64,000 nt of DNA. Origin: Acidovorax sp. DW039 (GTDB lineage Bacteria; Pseudomonadota; Gammaproteobacteria; Burkholderiales; Burkholderiaceae_C). Below are positions 43,139 to 52,511 of the stretch, one piece after another (positions within the stretch are counted from its first letter, which is position 1; every line of letters begins with the position of its first letter). The stretch lies in the NCBI RefSeq assembly GCF_037101375.1, contig NZ_AP029019.1, forward strand, positions 62,001 to 126,000, read 5' to 3'. The position numbers and the translations under genes were made by a program. The notes beneath the pieces are model-generated. The model saw nothing but the letters and a program-made list of their open reading frames with translations, had not been told where the DNA came from and did not search any database.

Positions 43139-45115
43139 ATGTTGTACCCCCAGGAATTTGACGTGATCGTTGTAGGCGGTGGCCATGCTGGCACCGAGGC
43201 CGCCTTGGCTGCTGCCCGCATGGGCAGCAAGACCTTGCTGCTGACCCACAACATCGAAACGCTGGGGCAGATGAGCTGCAACCCCAGCATTGGTGGCATT
43301 GGCAAGGGCCATCTGGTCAAAGAGGTGGATGCCCTGGGCGGCGCCATGGCGCTGGCCACGGACGAGGGCGGTATTCAGTTCCGTATTCTCAACAGCAGCA
43401 AGGGCCCGGCTGTGCGCGCCACGCGGGCGCAGGCCGACCGCATTCTGTACAAGGCCGCCATACGCCGCATACTGGAGAACCAGCCCAACCTGTGGCTGTT
43501 CCAGCAGGCGGTGGACGACCTGATGGTGGAAGGCGACCGGGTGGTGGGTGCAGTGACGCAGGTGGGCATCCGCTTCCGCAGCCGCACAGTGGTGCTGACG
43601 GCGGGCACGTTCCTGGACGGAAAGATCCACGTCGGCCTGAACAACTATTCCGCCGGCCGGGCCGGAGACCCGCCCGCCGTGTCGCTGAGTGCGCGCCTGA
43701 AGGAACTGAAGCTGCCCCAAGGCCGCCTCAAGACCGGAACGCCCCCGCGCATTGATGGGCGCACCATCGACTTCAGCCAGTGCGAGGAGCAGCCTGGCGA
43801 CGGCATGCCCGGCGGTGTGAACGAGGGCGCGGTGCCGGTCTTCAGCTTCATGGGCAACACGCGGATGCACCCGCAGCAGATGCCCTGCTGGATTACCCAC
43901 ACCAACGAACGCACGCACGAGATCATCCGCAGCGGCTTTGACCGCAGCCCCATGTTCACCGGCAAGATCGAAGGCGTGGGCCCGCGCTATTGCCCGAGCG
44001 TGGAAGACAAGATCAACCGCTTTGCCGACAAGGACAGCCACCAGATTTTTCTGGAGCCCGAAGGCCTGACCACGCACGAGTACTACCCCAACGGCATCAG
44101 CACCAGCCTGCCGTTCGACATCCAGTACGACCTGGTGCGCAGCATGAAGGGCCTGGAAAACGCCCATATCCTGCGCCCCGGCTACGCCATCGAGTATGAC
44201 TACTTTGACCCCCGCTCGCTCAAGAGCAGCTTTGAGACGCGGCAGATCCAGGGCCTGTTCTTTGCCGGGCAGATCAATGGCACCACGGGCTACGAGGAAG
44301 CAGCGGCGCAAGGCCTGTTTGCGGGTATCAATGCCGCTCTGCAGTGCCGGGGCGATGCGCCCTGGCTGCCTGCACGCGACGAGGCCTACCTGGGCGTGCT
44401 GGTGGACGACCTCATCACCAAGGGCGTGACTGAGCCCTACCGTATGTTCACCAGCCGGGCGGAGTTCCGCCTGCAACTGCGCGAAGACAATGCCGATATG
44501 CGCCTGACCGAAGTGGGGCGCAAGATGGGCTTGGTGGACGATGCGCGCTGGGACAGCTTCAGCCGCAAGCGTGATGCTGTTTCACGTGAAACAGAGCGTC
44601 TGAAGGCGACCTGGGTGAATCCGCGCAACCTGCCTGCCGCTGAATCAGAGCGCGTGCTGGGCAAGAGCATTGAGCACGAGTACAACCTGTTCGATCTGCT
44701 GCGCCGCCCCAATGTGTCTTACGCCAACCTGGTGGGCATGGATGGCGGCAAATACATCAACGCCGATGTTTCACGTGAAACCTTGGGTGAGTTGAGTGAG
44801 TCGGTGATCGAGCAGGTAGAGATTGCCGCCAAGTACGCTGGCTACATCGATCGGCAGAAGGACGAGGTGGAGCGTGCCGCGTATTACGAAAAACTGCGCT
44901 TGCCGGAAGACCTGGACTACATGCAGGTGGCTGCCCTGTCGATTGAGGTGCGCCAGAAGCTGCAGAAGCACCGCCCTGAAACTTTGGGCCAGGCATCGCG
45001 TATATCGGGAGTGACTCCGGCAGCCATCTCGCTGCTGATGGTCCACCTGAAGAAGGGCGGCTTCAAAGGCTTTGCTCTGGCTGAAGCCAAGGCAGAAGGC
45101 GAAGTGGCAGCATGA
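43139..45115 (+). CDS. mnmG: tRNA uridine-5-carboxymethylaminomethyl(34) synthesis enzyme MnmG
   Basis: A 658-residue FAD enzyme that, with MnmE, modifies the wobble uridine of tRNAs. Features: the dinucleotide-binding [19 protein letters not shown] near the N-terminus, [20 protein letters not shown], and [12 protein letters not shown]. The C-terminal MnmE-binding region includes [16 protein letters not shown]. Start: ATG 43139, with GGAG eight bases upstream; the frame remains open upstream. Two parS sites lie inside the coding sequence. It overlaps rsmG by four bases (ATGA). Confidence 0.96.
   Translation: MLYPQEFDVIVVGGGHAGTEAALAAARMGSKTLLLTHNIETLGQMSCNPSIGGIGKGHLVKEVDALGGAMALATDEGGIQFRILNSSKGPAVRATRAQADRILYKAAIRRILENQPNLWLFQQAVDDLMVEGDRVVGAVTQVGIRFRSRTVVLTAGTFLDGKIHVGLNNYSAGRAGDPPAVSLSARLKELKLPQGRLKTGTPPRIDGRTIDFSQCEEQPGDGMPGGVNEGAVPVFSFMGNTRMHPQQMPCWITHTNERTHEIIRSGFDRSPMFTGKIEGVGPRYCPSVEDKINRFADKDSHQIFLEPEGLTTHEYYPNGISTSLPFDIQYDLVRSMKGLENAHILRPGYAIEYDYFDPRSLKSSFETRQIQGLFFAGQINGTTGYEEAAAQGLFAGINAALQCRGDAPWLPARDEAYLGVLVDDLITKGVTEPYRMFTSRAEFRLQLREDNADMRLTEVGRKMGLVDDARWDSFSRKRDAVSRETERLKATWVNPRNLPAAESERVLGKSIEHEYNLFDLLRRPNVSYANLVGMDGGKYINADVSRETLGELSESVIEQVEIAAKYAGYIDRQKDEVERAAYYEKLRLPEDLDYMQVAALSIEVRQKLQKHRPETLGQASRISGVTPAAISLLMVHLKKGGFKGFALAEAKAEGEVAA
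44578..44593. other. parS: parS site 3 (perfect, inside mnmG)
   Basis: TGTTTCACGTGAAACA within the mnmG coding sequence, where it encodes VSRET (from gtt-tca-cgt-gaa-aca). Confidence 0.9.
44767..44782. other. parS: parS-like site 4 (one mismatch, inside mnmG)
   Basis: TGTTTCACGTGAAACC, differing from consensus only in the last base. It also encodes VSRET, 189 bp downstream of site 3. Confidence 0.85.
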
Positions 45116-45792
45116 GCGCGGTGCTTCCTGTGGATATCCAGCCGCGGCTGGAGTCTGGCCTCGCAGCACTGGGGCTGGAACTGTCTGCCCCGCAAGTGGC
45201 GGGGCTGATGGATTTTCTGGCCCTGCTGCAGAAGTGGAACAAGGTCTACAACCTGACGGCGGTGCGTGACCCGCACGAGATGCTGACCCACCATCTGCTC
45301 GACAGCCTGGCCGCAGTGCAACCCCTGCGCCGCCATGTGGCTCAGCTGCAAGCCAGCGGTGCGGTACAGGCGGGCGTGCGCTTGCTGGACGTGGGCTCGG
45401 GTGGTGGTCTGCCCGGTGTGGTGTTTGCCATTTGCTGCCCCCAGGTGGACGTGAGCTGTGTGGACACGGTGGGCAAAAAGGCAGCCTTCATCCAGCAGGC
45501 GGCGGTCACCCTCAAGCTGCCCAACCTGCATGGCTTGCATGCGCGGGTGGAAACGTTGAAACAGCCGTTTGATGTGGTGAGCTGCCGCGCCTTTGCCTCG
45601 CTGCCGGATTTCGTCACCTGGTCGCGTGCTGCCCTGGCCCCCGTCCACGGCACATGGTTGGCGATGAAGGGTAAGCACCCGGCGGACGAGATAGTGGCCT
45701 TGCCTGCGGACGTATCAGTGTTTCACGTGGAACCATTACAGGTGCCCAGCCTGGATGCGGAGCGCTGCATCATCTGGATGAAGCCTGCGTAA
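45112..45792 (+). CDS. rsmG: 16S rRNA (guanine(527)-N(7))-methyltransferase RsmG
   Basis: A 226-residue SAM-dependent methyltransferase acting on G527 of 16S rRNA; loss gives low-level streptomycin resistance in other bacteria. N-terminal [20 protein letters not shown] and the SAM-binding [17 protein letters not shown] are diagnostic, with [13 protein letters not shown] later. It overlaps mnmG by ATGA. A parS-like site lies in its last third. Confidence 0.96.
   Translation: MSAVLPVDIQPRLESGLAALGLELSAPQVAGLMDFLALLQKWNKVYNLTAVRDPHEMLTHHLLDSLAAVQPLRRHVAQLQASGAVQAGVRLLDVGSGGGLPGVVFAICCPQVDVSCVDTVGKKAAFIQQAAVTLKLPNLHGLHARVETLKQPFDVVSCRAFASLPDFVTWSRAALAPVHGTWLAMKGKHPADEIVALPADVSVFHVEPLQVPSLDAERCIIWMKPA
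45719..45734. other. parS: parS-like site 5 (two mismatches, inside rsmG)
   Basis: TGTTTCACGTGGAACC near the 3' end of rsmG; two mismatches, both in the right arm. Confidence 0.6.
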
Positions 45793-45894
45793 CTTCTGTG
45801 TACGAAGCTTGAGCAACCGGGGCAGGGCGTTCGCGTAAACTCGGCTCCTCTTGGGGGCGTCTCCTGCGCACCCGTCAGCACACCGGGATAGATC

Positions 45895-46509
45895 ATGTTC
45901 GGCATCGCAGACTACGGCGCTTTTGTGGCCGCCATCGTGTTGTTCCTGGCCATTCCGGGCCCTGGCAATCTGGCGCTCATCACCTCCACCACCAAGGGTG
46001 GCATTCGCGGCGGCCTGGCTGCCACCCTGGGCGTGATCGCTGGGGATCAGGTGCTGATGTGGGCTGCCGTCGCAGGCGTGGCCGCACTGCTGGCCACCTA
46101 CCCCGCAGCTTTTGCGGCCGTGCAGTGGATAGGGGCGGCTTACCTGGCCTGGCTGGGGTTCAAGATGCTCACCGCCAAACCCGGTGCCAAGCCCGTGCTG
46201 AACATTGAGCCGCGCCATTACTTCCGCCAGGCCAGCCTCATCACGCTGCTCAATCCCAAGGCCATTGTTTTCTACATGGCGTTCTTCCCACTGTTTGTGG
46301 ACCCTGCACGCCATCAAGGGCTCATCACCTTTGGTGTGATGGCTGCCACCATTGCCGCGCTGACCTTTGCCTATGGGTTGACGGTGGTCCTGCTCACCCA
46401 CTTTCTGGCCGAGCGCATGCGCGCCAATCCCCGCATCGGCCGCGTGCTGGAAAAGCTGGCAGGCGTTTTTCTCATCGGTTTCGGCATCAAGCTGGCCATC
46501 TCCAAGTAA
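45895..46509 (+). CDS. LysE/RhtB family amino-acid exporter
   Basis: A 204-residue membrane protein with about six hydrophobic segments. The N-terminus (FLAIPGPGNLALITST) carries the family PGP signature, and ASLITLLNPKAIVFYMAFFP the second conserved region. Probable role: efflux of an amino acid such as homoserine, threonine or leucine; the substrate is not predictable. It sits between rsmG and parA on the same strand. Confidence 0.92.
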   Translation: MFGIADYGAFVAAIVLFLAIPGPGNLALITSTTKGGIRGGLAATLGVIAGDQVLMWAAVAGVAALLATYPAAFAAVQWIGAAYLAWLGFKMLTAKPGAKPVLNIEPRHYFRQASLITLLNPKAIVFYMAFFPLFVDPARHQGLITFGVMAATIAALTFAYGLTVVLLTHFLAERMRANPRIGRVLEKLAGVFLIGFGIKLAISK

Positions 46510-46524
46510 TTCAGGCTCAACCAC

Positions 46525-47370
46525 ATGGCTAAGATTTTCTGCATTGCCAACCAAAAGGGTGGCGTTGGCAAGACCACCACCACCGTCAACCTGGCTGCCG
46601 GGTTGGCCAAGATTGGCCAGCGGGTGCTGATGGTGGACCTGGACCCCCAGGGCAATGCGACCATGGGATCGGGTGTGGACAAGCGCCAGCTGGAGCTGTC
46701 GGTGTACGACGTGCTGCTGGAGTCCGCCTCGGTGAGCGAAGCCGCGGTGTTGTCGGAGCAGTGCGGCTACCACGTGCTGGGTGCCAACCGCGAACTGGCC
46801 GGTGCCGAGGTGGAACTGGTCGCGCTGGAGCAGCGCGAGCGTCGCCTGAAAGCCGCGCTGGCCGAGGCGGACGCCGACTTCGACTTTGTGCTCATCGATT
46901 GCCCGCCATCGCTTTCCATGCTCACCCTCAACGGCCTGTGCAGCGCCCATGGCGTCATCGTGCCCATGCAGTGTGAATACTTTGCGCTGGAAGGCCTGAC
47001 CGATCTGGTCAACACCATCAAGCAGGTGCACGCCAACCTCAATCCCGACCTGCAGGTCATCGGCCTGCTGCGGGTGATGTTTGACCCGCGCATCACGCTG
47101 CAGCAGCAGGTGAGCGAGCAGCTCAAGGACCACTTTGGCGACAAGGTGTTCAACACCGTCATCCCCCGCAATGTGCGCCTGGCCGAAGCACCCAGCTACG
47201 GTTTGCCCGGGGTGGTGTTTGACCCCGCCGCCAAGGGCAGCCATGCGTTTGTGGACTTTGCCCGCGAGATGGTTGATCGCGTCAAGCGCATGGGCATTGG
47301 CGGGGGTGCGGCCACAGCGTCTGCGGCCTCTGCTGATAAAGCAAAAAAGGCCTCCAAGTCAAAAGAATAA
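46525..47370 (+). CDS. parA: Chromosome-partitioning ATPase ParA (Soj)
   Basis: A 281-residue deviant Walker-type ATPase. The P-loop is KGGVGKTTTTVNLAAG at residues about 10-25; Walker A' VDLDPQGNATMG and Walker B DFVLIDCPPSLSML are present. It forms DNA-bound dimers that move ParB-parS complexes of the origin region. The last 25 residues (GGGAATASAASADKAKKA) are a basic low-complexity tail. It is followed by two short genes and parB, all on the same strand. Confidence 0.96.
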   Translation: MAKIFCIANQKGGVGKTTTTVNLAAGLAKIGQRVLMVDLDPQGNATMGSGVDKRQLELSVYDVLLESASVSEAAVLSEQCGYHVLGANRELAGAEVELVALEQRERRLKAALAEADADFDFVLIDCPPSLSMLTLNGLCSAHGVIVPMQCEYFALEGLTDLVNTIKQVHANLNPDLQVIGLLRVMFDPRITLQQQVSEQLKDHFGDKVFNTVIPRNVRLAEAPSYGLPGVVFDPAAKGSHAFVDFAREMVDRVKRMGIGGGAATASAASADKAKKASKSKE

Positions 47371-47400
47371 AGCGCAGGCAGCTATAAAAATGGTAGCAAT
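47369..47400 (+). repeat. Dispersed intergenic palindrome, copy 11 (half-element)
   Basis: AAAGCGCAGGCAGCTATAAAA followed by TGGTAGCAAT. It spans the parA stop and the start codon of the next gene. Confidence 0.5.
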
Positions 47401-47944
47401 CAAGCCTTCCAACACCCTGCTGCTGCCTGGCTGGCAAAACTCCGGGCCGGACCACTGGCAAACCCACTGGGAACGCCTGCACGGCTACCAGCGTGTGGAG
47501 CAGCATGACTGGATGCGCCCGCTGCGCGGCGACTGGTCTGCCCGCCTGGAAGAAACCGTGGCCGATGCCGATGGCCCGGTGCTGCTGGTGGCGCACAGCC
47601 TGGGCTGCGTCCTGACGGCCTGGTGGGCGGCCCACACGCGCCACGCTGCCAAGGTGCGCGGTGCGCTCCTGGTGGCCCCGGGTGACGTGGAGCGGCCCGA
47701 CATCGCCGGCATGATCCACGGCTGGGCCCCCATTGCGCGCCAGCCGCTGCCGTTCCCAGCCCTGCTGGTGGGCAGCCGCAACGATCCCTACTGCAGCTAC
47801 GAGCGCGTGCAGGCCCTGGGCGAGGCCTGGGGTACGAAGTTTGTGGACTACGGTGAGCGCGGGCACATCAATGCCGAATCCGGCCTGGGTGAGTGGGCCG
47901 AGGGGCATGGCTGGCTGCGCACGCTGGCGGGGGAGGGGGCGTGA
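47390..47944 (+). CDS. RBBP9/YdeN-type alpha/beta hydrolase
   Basis: A 184-residue small serine hydrolase. The sequence opens NTLLLPGWQNSGPDHWQTHW, then the nucleophile elbow LVAHSLGCVL (Ser). The acid/His part falls in GSRNDPYCSYERV and GERGHINAESGLG. The natural substrate is unknown for this family. ATG 47390 lies inside a dispersed palindrome copy and has only a weak ribosome binding site; translation may rely on coupling to parA. The gene ends with a GTGA overlap with the next gene. Its place between parA and parB is unusual. Confidence 0.85.
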   Translation: MVAIKPSNTLLLPGWQNSGPDHWQTHWERLHGYQRVEQHDWMRPLRGDWSARLEETVADADGPVLLVAHSLGCVLTAWWAAHTRHAAKVRGALLVAPGDVERPDIAGMIHGWAPIARQPLPFPALLVGSRNDPYCSYERVQALGEAWGTKFVDYGERGHINAESGLGEWAEGHGWLRTLAGEGA

Positions 47945-48189
47945 AGCTCGCCTTCTGGCGCAAGTCCGCCGCAACCGCTGTGGCAGATGCGCCCGCGCCT
48001 GCTCCACGCAGGCTTGATTCCGCGTGGGTTGAAATGCCGCTGACCATCCTGTCGTGGTTCCTGCCCAGCAGCGCCGTGGTGGTGGGCGCACTGGGGCAGA
48101 TCGCATTGGCCATCGTGCTGTTGCTGGTGGCGCTGGGCGTGTGGCTGCGCCTGTGGCGAGGTCGCCTCCGCCGCCAGCGCCGCACCTGA
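47941..48189 (+). CDS. Small single-pass membrane protein (82 aa)
   Basis: Starts at GTG 47941, overlapping the hydrolase stop codon (GTGA) with a purine-rich GGGGGAGGGGG just before. 82 residues: a basic Ala/Pro-rich N-terminus, then PLTILSWFLPSSAVVVGALG and a strongly hydrophobic IALAIVLLLVALGVWL segment, ending in a very basic tail (RLWRGRLRRQRR). Function unknown. It lies directly before parB (24-bp gap). Confidence 0.75.
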   Translation: MKLAFWRKSAATAVADAPAPAPRRLDSAWVEMPLTILSWFLPSSAVVVGALGQIALAIVLLLVALGVWLRLWRGRLRRQRRT

Positions 48190-48213
48190 ATATCGTTTGA
48201 GAAAGTTTCTGCA

Positions 48214-49131
48214 ATGGTTACCAAAAAACCCAAGGGCCTGGGCCGTGGCCTGGAAGCCCTGCTGGGCCCCAAAGTCGAAGAAAAGGTCGAGCAGGCCCAG
48301 GCTGTTCAGGCGGGTTTGCCCAGCACCCTGCCGCTGACTGAACTCGTCCCTGGCGTCTACCAGCCCCGCACGCGCATGGATGAAGGCGCGCTGTATGAGC
48401 TGGCCGAATCCATCAAGGCGCAGGGCATCATGCAGCCGATTCTGGTCCGTCGTCTGGCGGACGGAGAGAACGCGGGCAAGTACGAAATCATCGCGGGTGA
48501 GCGGCGTTTCCGCGCCTCCCGCCTGGCAGGTCTGACCGAGGTGCCGGTGCTGGTGCGCGAGGTGCCCAACGAAGCCGCTGCGGCCATGGCGCTGATCGAA
48601 AACATCCAGCGCGAAGACCTGAATCCGCTGGAAGAAGCGCAGGGCCTGCAGCGCCTGATCCGCGAGTTCGGACTCACGCACGAGCAGGCCGCGCAGGCCG
48701 TGGGGCGCTCGCGCAGTGCGGCCAGCAACCTGCTGCGCCTGCTCAATCTGGCCGAGCCCGTGCAGACCATGCTGATGGCAGGCGACATCGACATGGGCCA
48801 CGCCCGTGCCCTGCTGGCGCTGGACCGTGCTGCGCAGATCACCGCAGGCAACCAGATTGCTGCCAAGAAGCTCTCGGTGCGCGAGGCGGAAAGCCTGGTC
48901 AAGAAGATCGGTGCCGAGTTCAGTCTGGTGCCGCAAAAGCCCAAGAAGGAAAAGTCGCGCGACATGAAGCGTGTGGAGGAGGAACTCTCCGACCTGCTGA
49001 TGGCCGCCGTGGAAGTGCGCGTGAAAAAGCGCGTGAAGCGGGCAGGGCGCATGGAGGACATGGGCGAGCTGGCCATCCAGTTTGGCTCCATCGATGAACT
49101 GAACGGACTGATCGAGCGCCTGCGGGGATAG
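48214..49131 (+). CDS. parB: Chromosome-partitioning protein ParB (Spo0J)
   Basis: A 305-residue CTP-dependent DNA clamp. N-terminal GRGLEALLG contacts ParA. The ParB/Srx nuclease-like domain has VYQPRTRMDE and the CTP-binding GERRFRASRLAG. The HTH region LTHEQAAQAVGRSRSAASNL binds parS. Five parS-like sites lie 2.5-12 kb upstream. A possible terminator hairpin follows. Confidence 0.96.
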   Translation: MVTKKPKGLGRGLEALLGPKVEEKVEQAQAVQAGLPSTLPLTELVPGVYQPRTRMDEGALYELAESIKAQGIMQPILVRRLADGENAGKYEIIAGERRFRASRLAGLTEVPVLVREVPNEAAAAMALIENIQREDLNPLEEAQGLQRLIREFGLTHEQAAQAVGRSRSAASNLLRLLNLAEPVQTMLMAGDIDMGHARALLALDRAAQITAGNQIAAKKLSVREAESLVKKIGAEFSLVPQKPKKEKSRDMKRVEEELSDLLMAAVEVRVKKRVKRAGRMEDMGELAIQFGSIDELNGLIERLRG

Positions 49132-49155
49132 TTTCTCTGCCCGTTGACACACACA

Positions 49156-49193
49156 GCCCGGTGACTGTGACATTTGCCACGCACCGGGCCTTT
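49156..49193 (+). terminator. Possible terminator after parB
   Basis: GCCCGGTG (49156-49163) pairs with CACCGGGC (49182-49189) across an 18-base loop, followed by C and three T. A perfect 8-bp stem but a weak T-run. Confidence 0.45.
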
Positions 49194-49385
49194 GCAAGGG
49201 CTTGAAGCGGCTGGCAAACGCAGCCAACCCGCCTACACTGCTGCGCTGCAGAAGGGCTAATCAACACATGCCCGGCTGCTTCCCACAAGCCCGGTCATGA
49301 ACCTCCTTTTTACGCATCGTCCCACCTTGTCTGCACGTTCGTGCGGGTGGGCTGGTGCCTGCTCGCTGGCGGCAGGAGTGCTGGC

Positions 49386-50126
49386 ATGACACTGCGCCTG
49401 CCCTGGCCGTTACCCGCGCTGCTGACGTGGGCTGCGGCCTGGTTGCTGTTCATCAGTCTGCAGCCCATCGTGCCCGTGCTGTGGGCGCTGCTGTTGCCGT
49501 GCCTGCTGGGCACAGCCGCCAGCCTGTGGGGCAAGACCTGGTGGCGGCGAAGCCTGATTGCGGCGGGGTTTCCGCTCTCGCTGGCCCTGGCGGGCGGCGT
49601 GGCGTTGCCTGCCTGGGCCTGGCTGGTTCCGCTGGGGCTGCTGCTGCTGGTCTACCCGCTCAACGCCTGGCGCGATGCCCCGGTGTTCCCGACCCCGCGC
49701 CATGCCCTGAAGGCCCTGCCCGCGCAGGCTCCGCTGGCCCCCGCTGCCCGGGTGCTCGACGCAGGCTGTGGCTTGGGCGATGGCCTGCTGGCCTTGCGCG
49801 CTGCCTATCCCCAGGCCGCGCTGGAAGGCATTGAATGGAGCTGGCCTTTGCGTGTGGCGTGTGCCCTGCGTTGCCCCTGGGCCCGCGTGCGGCGAGCCGA
49901 CATGTGGAAGACCGACTGGAGCGGCTACCAGATGGTGTATCTCTTCCAGCGGCCTGAGAGCATGGCCCGCGCGGCCACCAAGGCCCAGGCCGAGATGGCC
50001 CGAGGCGCCTGGCTGGTGAGTCTGGAGTTTGCCGTGCCCGGGATGCTGCCCCATGCCCAGCTGCGCACACCTGGCGGTCGCATTGTGTGGATGTACCGCA
50101 TGCCGGGCCACAGCCAGCAGGGATGA
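49386..50126 (+). CDS. Membrane-associated class I SAM-dependent methyltransferase
   Basis: A 246-residue protein. The first 85 residues hold three hydrophobic segments (LLTWAAAWLLFISLQPIVPV, LLGTAASLW, WAWLVPLGLLLLVYPL). Then a methyltransferase domain shows motif I VLDAGCGLGDGLLALR and post-motif ALEGIEWS. The substrate is unknown. ATG 49386 is chosen because AGGAG lies ten bases before it. The domain is short and lacks obvious downstream motifs, so activity is uncertain. Confidence 0.75.
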   Translation: MTLRLPWPLPALLTWAAAWLLFISLQPIVPVLWALLLPCLLGTAASLWGKTWWRRSLIAAGFPLSLALAGGVALPAWAWLVPLGLLLLVYPLNAWRDAPVFPTPRHALKALPAQAPLAPAARVLDAGCGLGDGLLALRAAYPQAALEGIEWSWPLRVACALRCPWARVRRADMWKTDWSGYQMVYLFQRPESMARAATKAQAEMARGAWLVSLEFAVPGMLPHAQLRTPGGRIVWMYRMPGHSQQG

Positions 50127-50480
50127 GGACTGAGCCATGTCAGCACAGGTGTTGCGGGGCTGCACAGCCGCCGCCTTGGTTACAGAAAAGATACAAGCTT
50201 TTGCTACATTGCCCGGTGGCTACATCTGCCAACAGAATTTCCAGAAATCTCACAGCCTGAGGGAGCTGGCTGACACCGCTGCGCACCGGGAGGGGGCGCG
50301 TGGTGACCTCAGTCCTCACCGTGTCTGGCGCTCTGTTTCGGAGCGTGTTGCACCCCTGCCTTGTCTGGCGATTGCTTATGCGATGGCGCATGCCTGCCTT
50401 GCGGCACGGCTGCCAGGACACAGGCGTGGGTGCTGCAGTGCTTCCGGATGTCCCGATTACCGTTCTCCAAGGAAAAAACA
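50127..50480. other. Intergenic region upstream of the lipoprotein operon
   Basis: 354 bp. I see no gene or RNA here. It presumably holds the promoter of the following lipoprotein operon, but no convincing -35/-10 pair stands out. Confidence 0.5.
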
Positions 50481-52016
50481 ATGACAACACTTGCCAACTT
50501 CCGCCCGCGCCTGCTGTGGGTGCTGACACTGAGCGCGGCCCTCACTGGCTGTGCCAGCATGCAGAGCCACGACAAGCTGGCCACCAGCATGCAGACTGCG
50601 GGCCGTACGGGGGGTATCCCTGCAGCGCTGCAGCAGCTGGAGGCATCGGCCAAGAGCGATGATGACCGTGCCGCTTTGCTCTACAACCTGGAGCGCGGCG
50701 AGCTGTTGCGCATGGACCGCCGCTATCAGGACAGTACCGAAGCGTTTCTGAAGGCGGACACCAAGGTCAAGGAATGGGAAGAAACGGCCAAGACCGATCC
50801 CAGCAAACTGATGGGTACCGTGGGTGCTGCGCTGATCAGCGAGCGACTCAAGAACTACGAAGGCCAGGACTATGAAAAGGTCTGGCTCACCACCCGCCTG
50901 GCGCTGAACCGCGTTGCGGTGGGTGACCTGGAAAACGCCCGGGTCGACATCAAGCGCACACACGAGCGCGAGGCCATCATTGCCGAGTTCCGCTCCAAGG
51001 AAACGCTGGCTGCCGAGCAGGAAGCCAAGGACAAGGGCGCGGCTGCAGGCGGCAAGGAGCTGAACGGTTACCCCGTGGAGACCCTCAACGACCCCGAAGT
51101 GCTGGCCCTCAAGAACGGTTACTCCAATGCGCTGAGCCACTATCTCGCAGGCTTTATGTACGAGATGCTCAACGAACCCGGCCTGGCCGCCCCCGGCTAT
51201 CGCAAGGCCATTGAGCTCAAGCCCGACACCCCTGCGCTGGAAGAGGGCCTGCGCGGCCTGGACAGCCGCACCAGCTTCACCTGGAAACGCCGCCAGCGCA
51301 TGACCGATGTGCTGTTCATCGTGGAGGCCGGTGATGCCCCCGCACGCAAGCCCAAGGCGTTCACCATTCCCGTGCCCACCTCGCGGGGCATGGTCACAGC
51401 CAGCATTTCCTATCCCATCATCGAGCCCTCCAACGATCCTCTGCTGACCACGCTGTCGGCGGCAGGAACCAACCTGAAAATGGAAAAGGTGGTGGACGTG
51501 AACGTGATGGCCCGCCGCGCCCTCAAGGACGAGATGCCCGGCATGGTGCTGCGTGGCGTGACCCGTGCGGTTGCCAAGGGCATGGTGCAGAACGAGTTGC
51601 AAAAGCGCGGTGGTCTGGTGGGTGGCCTGATCGGTGCCGTGGCTTCGGCAGCGACCGAAGTGGCTGATGACCGCATGTGGCGCATGCTGCCCGGCCGTGT
51701 CTACATTGCCCGTGGCTACCTGCCCCCAGGCGAACACGTGGTGACGGTGAATGGCCGTGCACTGCCCGACCCCGTGAAGATCGATGGCCAGTACGCTCTG
51801 GTGCCCCTGCGTCTTTACGAAAACACGGTGTTGATGGGTGAAGTGGCCAGCGTGGGCAAGCTCGCCCCTGTGGGCTCTGTGCCTGCCGAGGCCGCAGCAC
51901 CAGCCCAGCAGGGCAAGGAAGCATCCCGCGCTTCCACCCCAACCCGCAGCCGTACTGCGGCAACCAATACCAAGCCTGCGGTGAAGGCCACGGCCACCAC
52001 TCCCGCAGCCAAATAA
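50481..52016 (+). CDS. COG3014-type outer-membrane lipoprotein
   Basis: A 511-residue lipoprotein: signal peptide with lipobox LTGCASM. Helical, TPR-like residues about 40-260 include YNLERGELLRMDRRYQDS and a later GFMYEMLNEPGLAAPGYRKA. A beta-rich region follows, and the last 60 residues are a Thr/Ala/Lys-rich low-complexity tail. It resembles the COG3014 family often found next to LpoB and YcfL genes. Role: probably envelope or peptidoglycan-synthesis related (inference from neighbours). Good ribosome binding site AAGGAAA. Confidence 0.82.
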   Translation: MTTLANFRPRLLWVLTLSAALTGCASMQSHDKLATSMQTAGRTGGIPAALQQLEASAKSDDDRAALLYNLERGELLRMDRRYQDSTEAFLKADTKVKEWEETAKTDPSKLMGTVGAALISERLKNYEGQDYEKVWLTTRLALNRVAVGDLENARVDIKRTHEREAIIAEFRSKETLAAEQEAKDKGAAAGGKELNGYPVETLNDPEVLALKNGYSNALSHYLAGFMYEMLNEPGLAAPGYRKAIELKPDTPALEEGLRGLDSRTSFTWKRRQRMTDVLFIVEAGDAPARKPKAFTIPVPTSRGMVTASISYPIIEPSNDPLLTTLSAAGTNLKMEKVVDVNVMARRALKDEMPGMVLRGVTRAVAKGMVQNELQKRGGLVGGLIGAVASAATEVADDRMWRMLPGRVYIARGYLPPGEHVVTVNGRALPDPVKIDGQYALVPLRLYENTVLMGEVASVGKLAPVGSVPAEAAAPAQQGKEASRASTPTRSRTAATNTKPAVKATATTPAAK

Positions 52017-52074
52017 CAGCGGCTGAAAAAGCTCTGAACCTCACCCATCTATCTGCTTACAGGAGATTCATTCC

Positions 52075-52470
52075 ATGAGCCACCGCAACCTCTGGGCCGC
52101 CGTCAGCATCGCTGCCCTGACTTTCGTCGGCGCAGCCGCAGCACAGCAGCACGACCCCGCAACACCCCCCATGGTGGCGTCCAAGGTGGCGTTGCGCGGC
52201 GAAGCCAACAACATCGCCATCACCGAAATGCGTCTGGTGCGCAAGAACGACATCCTGACCGTGCAGGCAGACCTGCAGAACACCGGCCGCAGCGATCGCA
52301 CCATGTTCTACCGCTTCAAGTGGCTGGACAACGTGGGCAATCAGGTGGGCGATGGCGAATCGTGGAAGCAACTCACGGTGCTGGGCCTGGGCCAGCAGAC
52401 CGTCAAGAGTGTGGCACCCACCAGCGCTGCTGTGGACCTGCGCCTTGAAATGAATGTGGAACCCCGCTGA
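52075..52470 (+). CDS. YcfL family periplasmic protein
   Basis: A 131-residue protein with a signal peptide ending FVGAAAAQQ (no lipobox, unlike many family members). The mature part includes TEMRLVRKNDILTVQADLQN and FYRFKWLDNVGNQVGDGESW, matching the YcfL/DUF1425 family (immunoglobulin-like fold). Function unknown; genetically linked to LpoB. AGGAG stands eight bases before the ATG. Confidence 0.85.
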   Translation: MSHRNLWAAVSIAALTFVGAAAAQQHDPATPPMVASKVALRGEANNIAITEMRLVRKNDILTVQADLQNTGRSDRTMFYRFKWLDNVGNQVGDGESWKQLTVLGLGQQTVKSVAPTSAAVDLRLEMNVEPR

Positions 52471-52511
52471 GACACGCTGAGGCCTGTTTCACTCGAATTT
52501 TGGAGATCACC

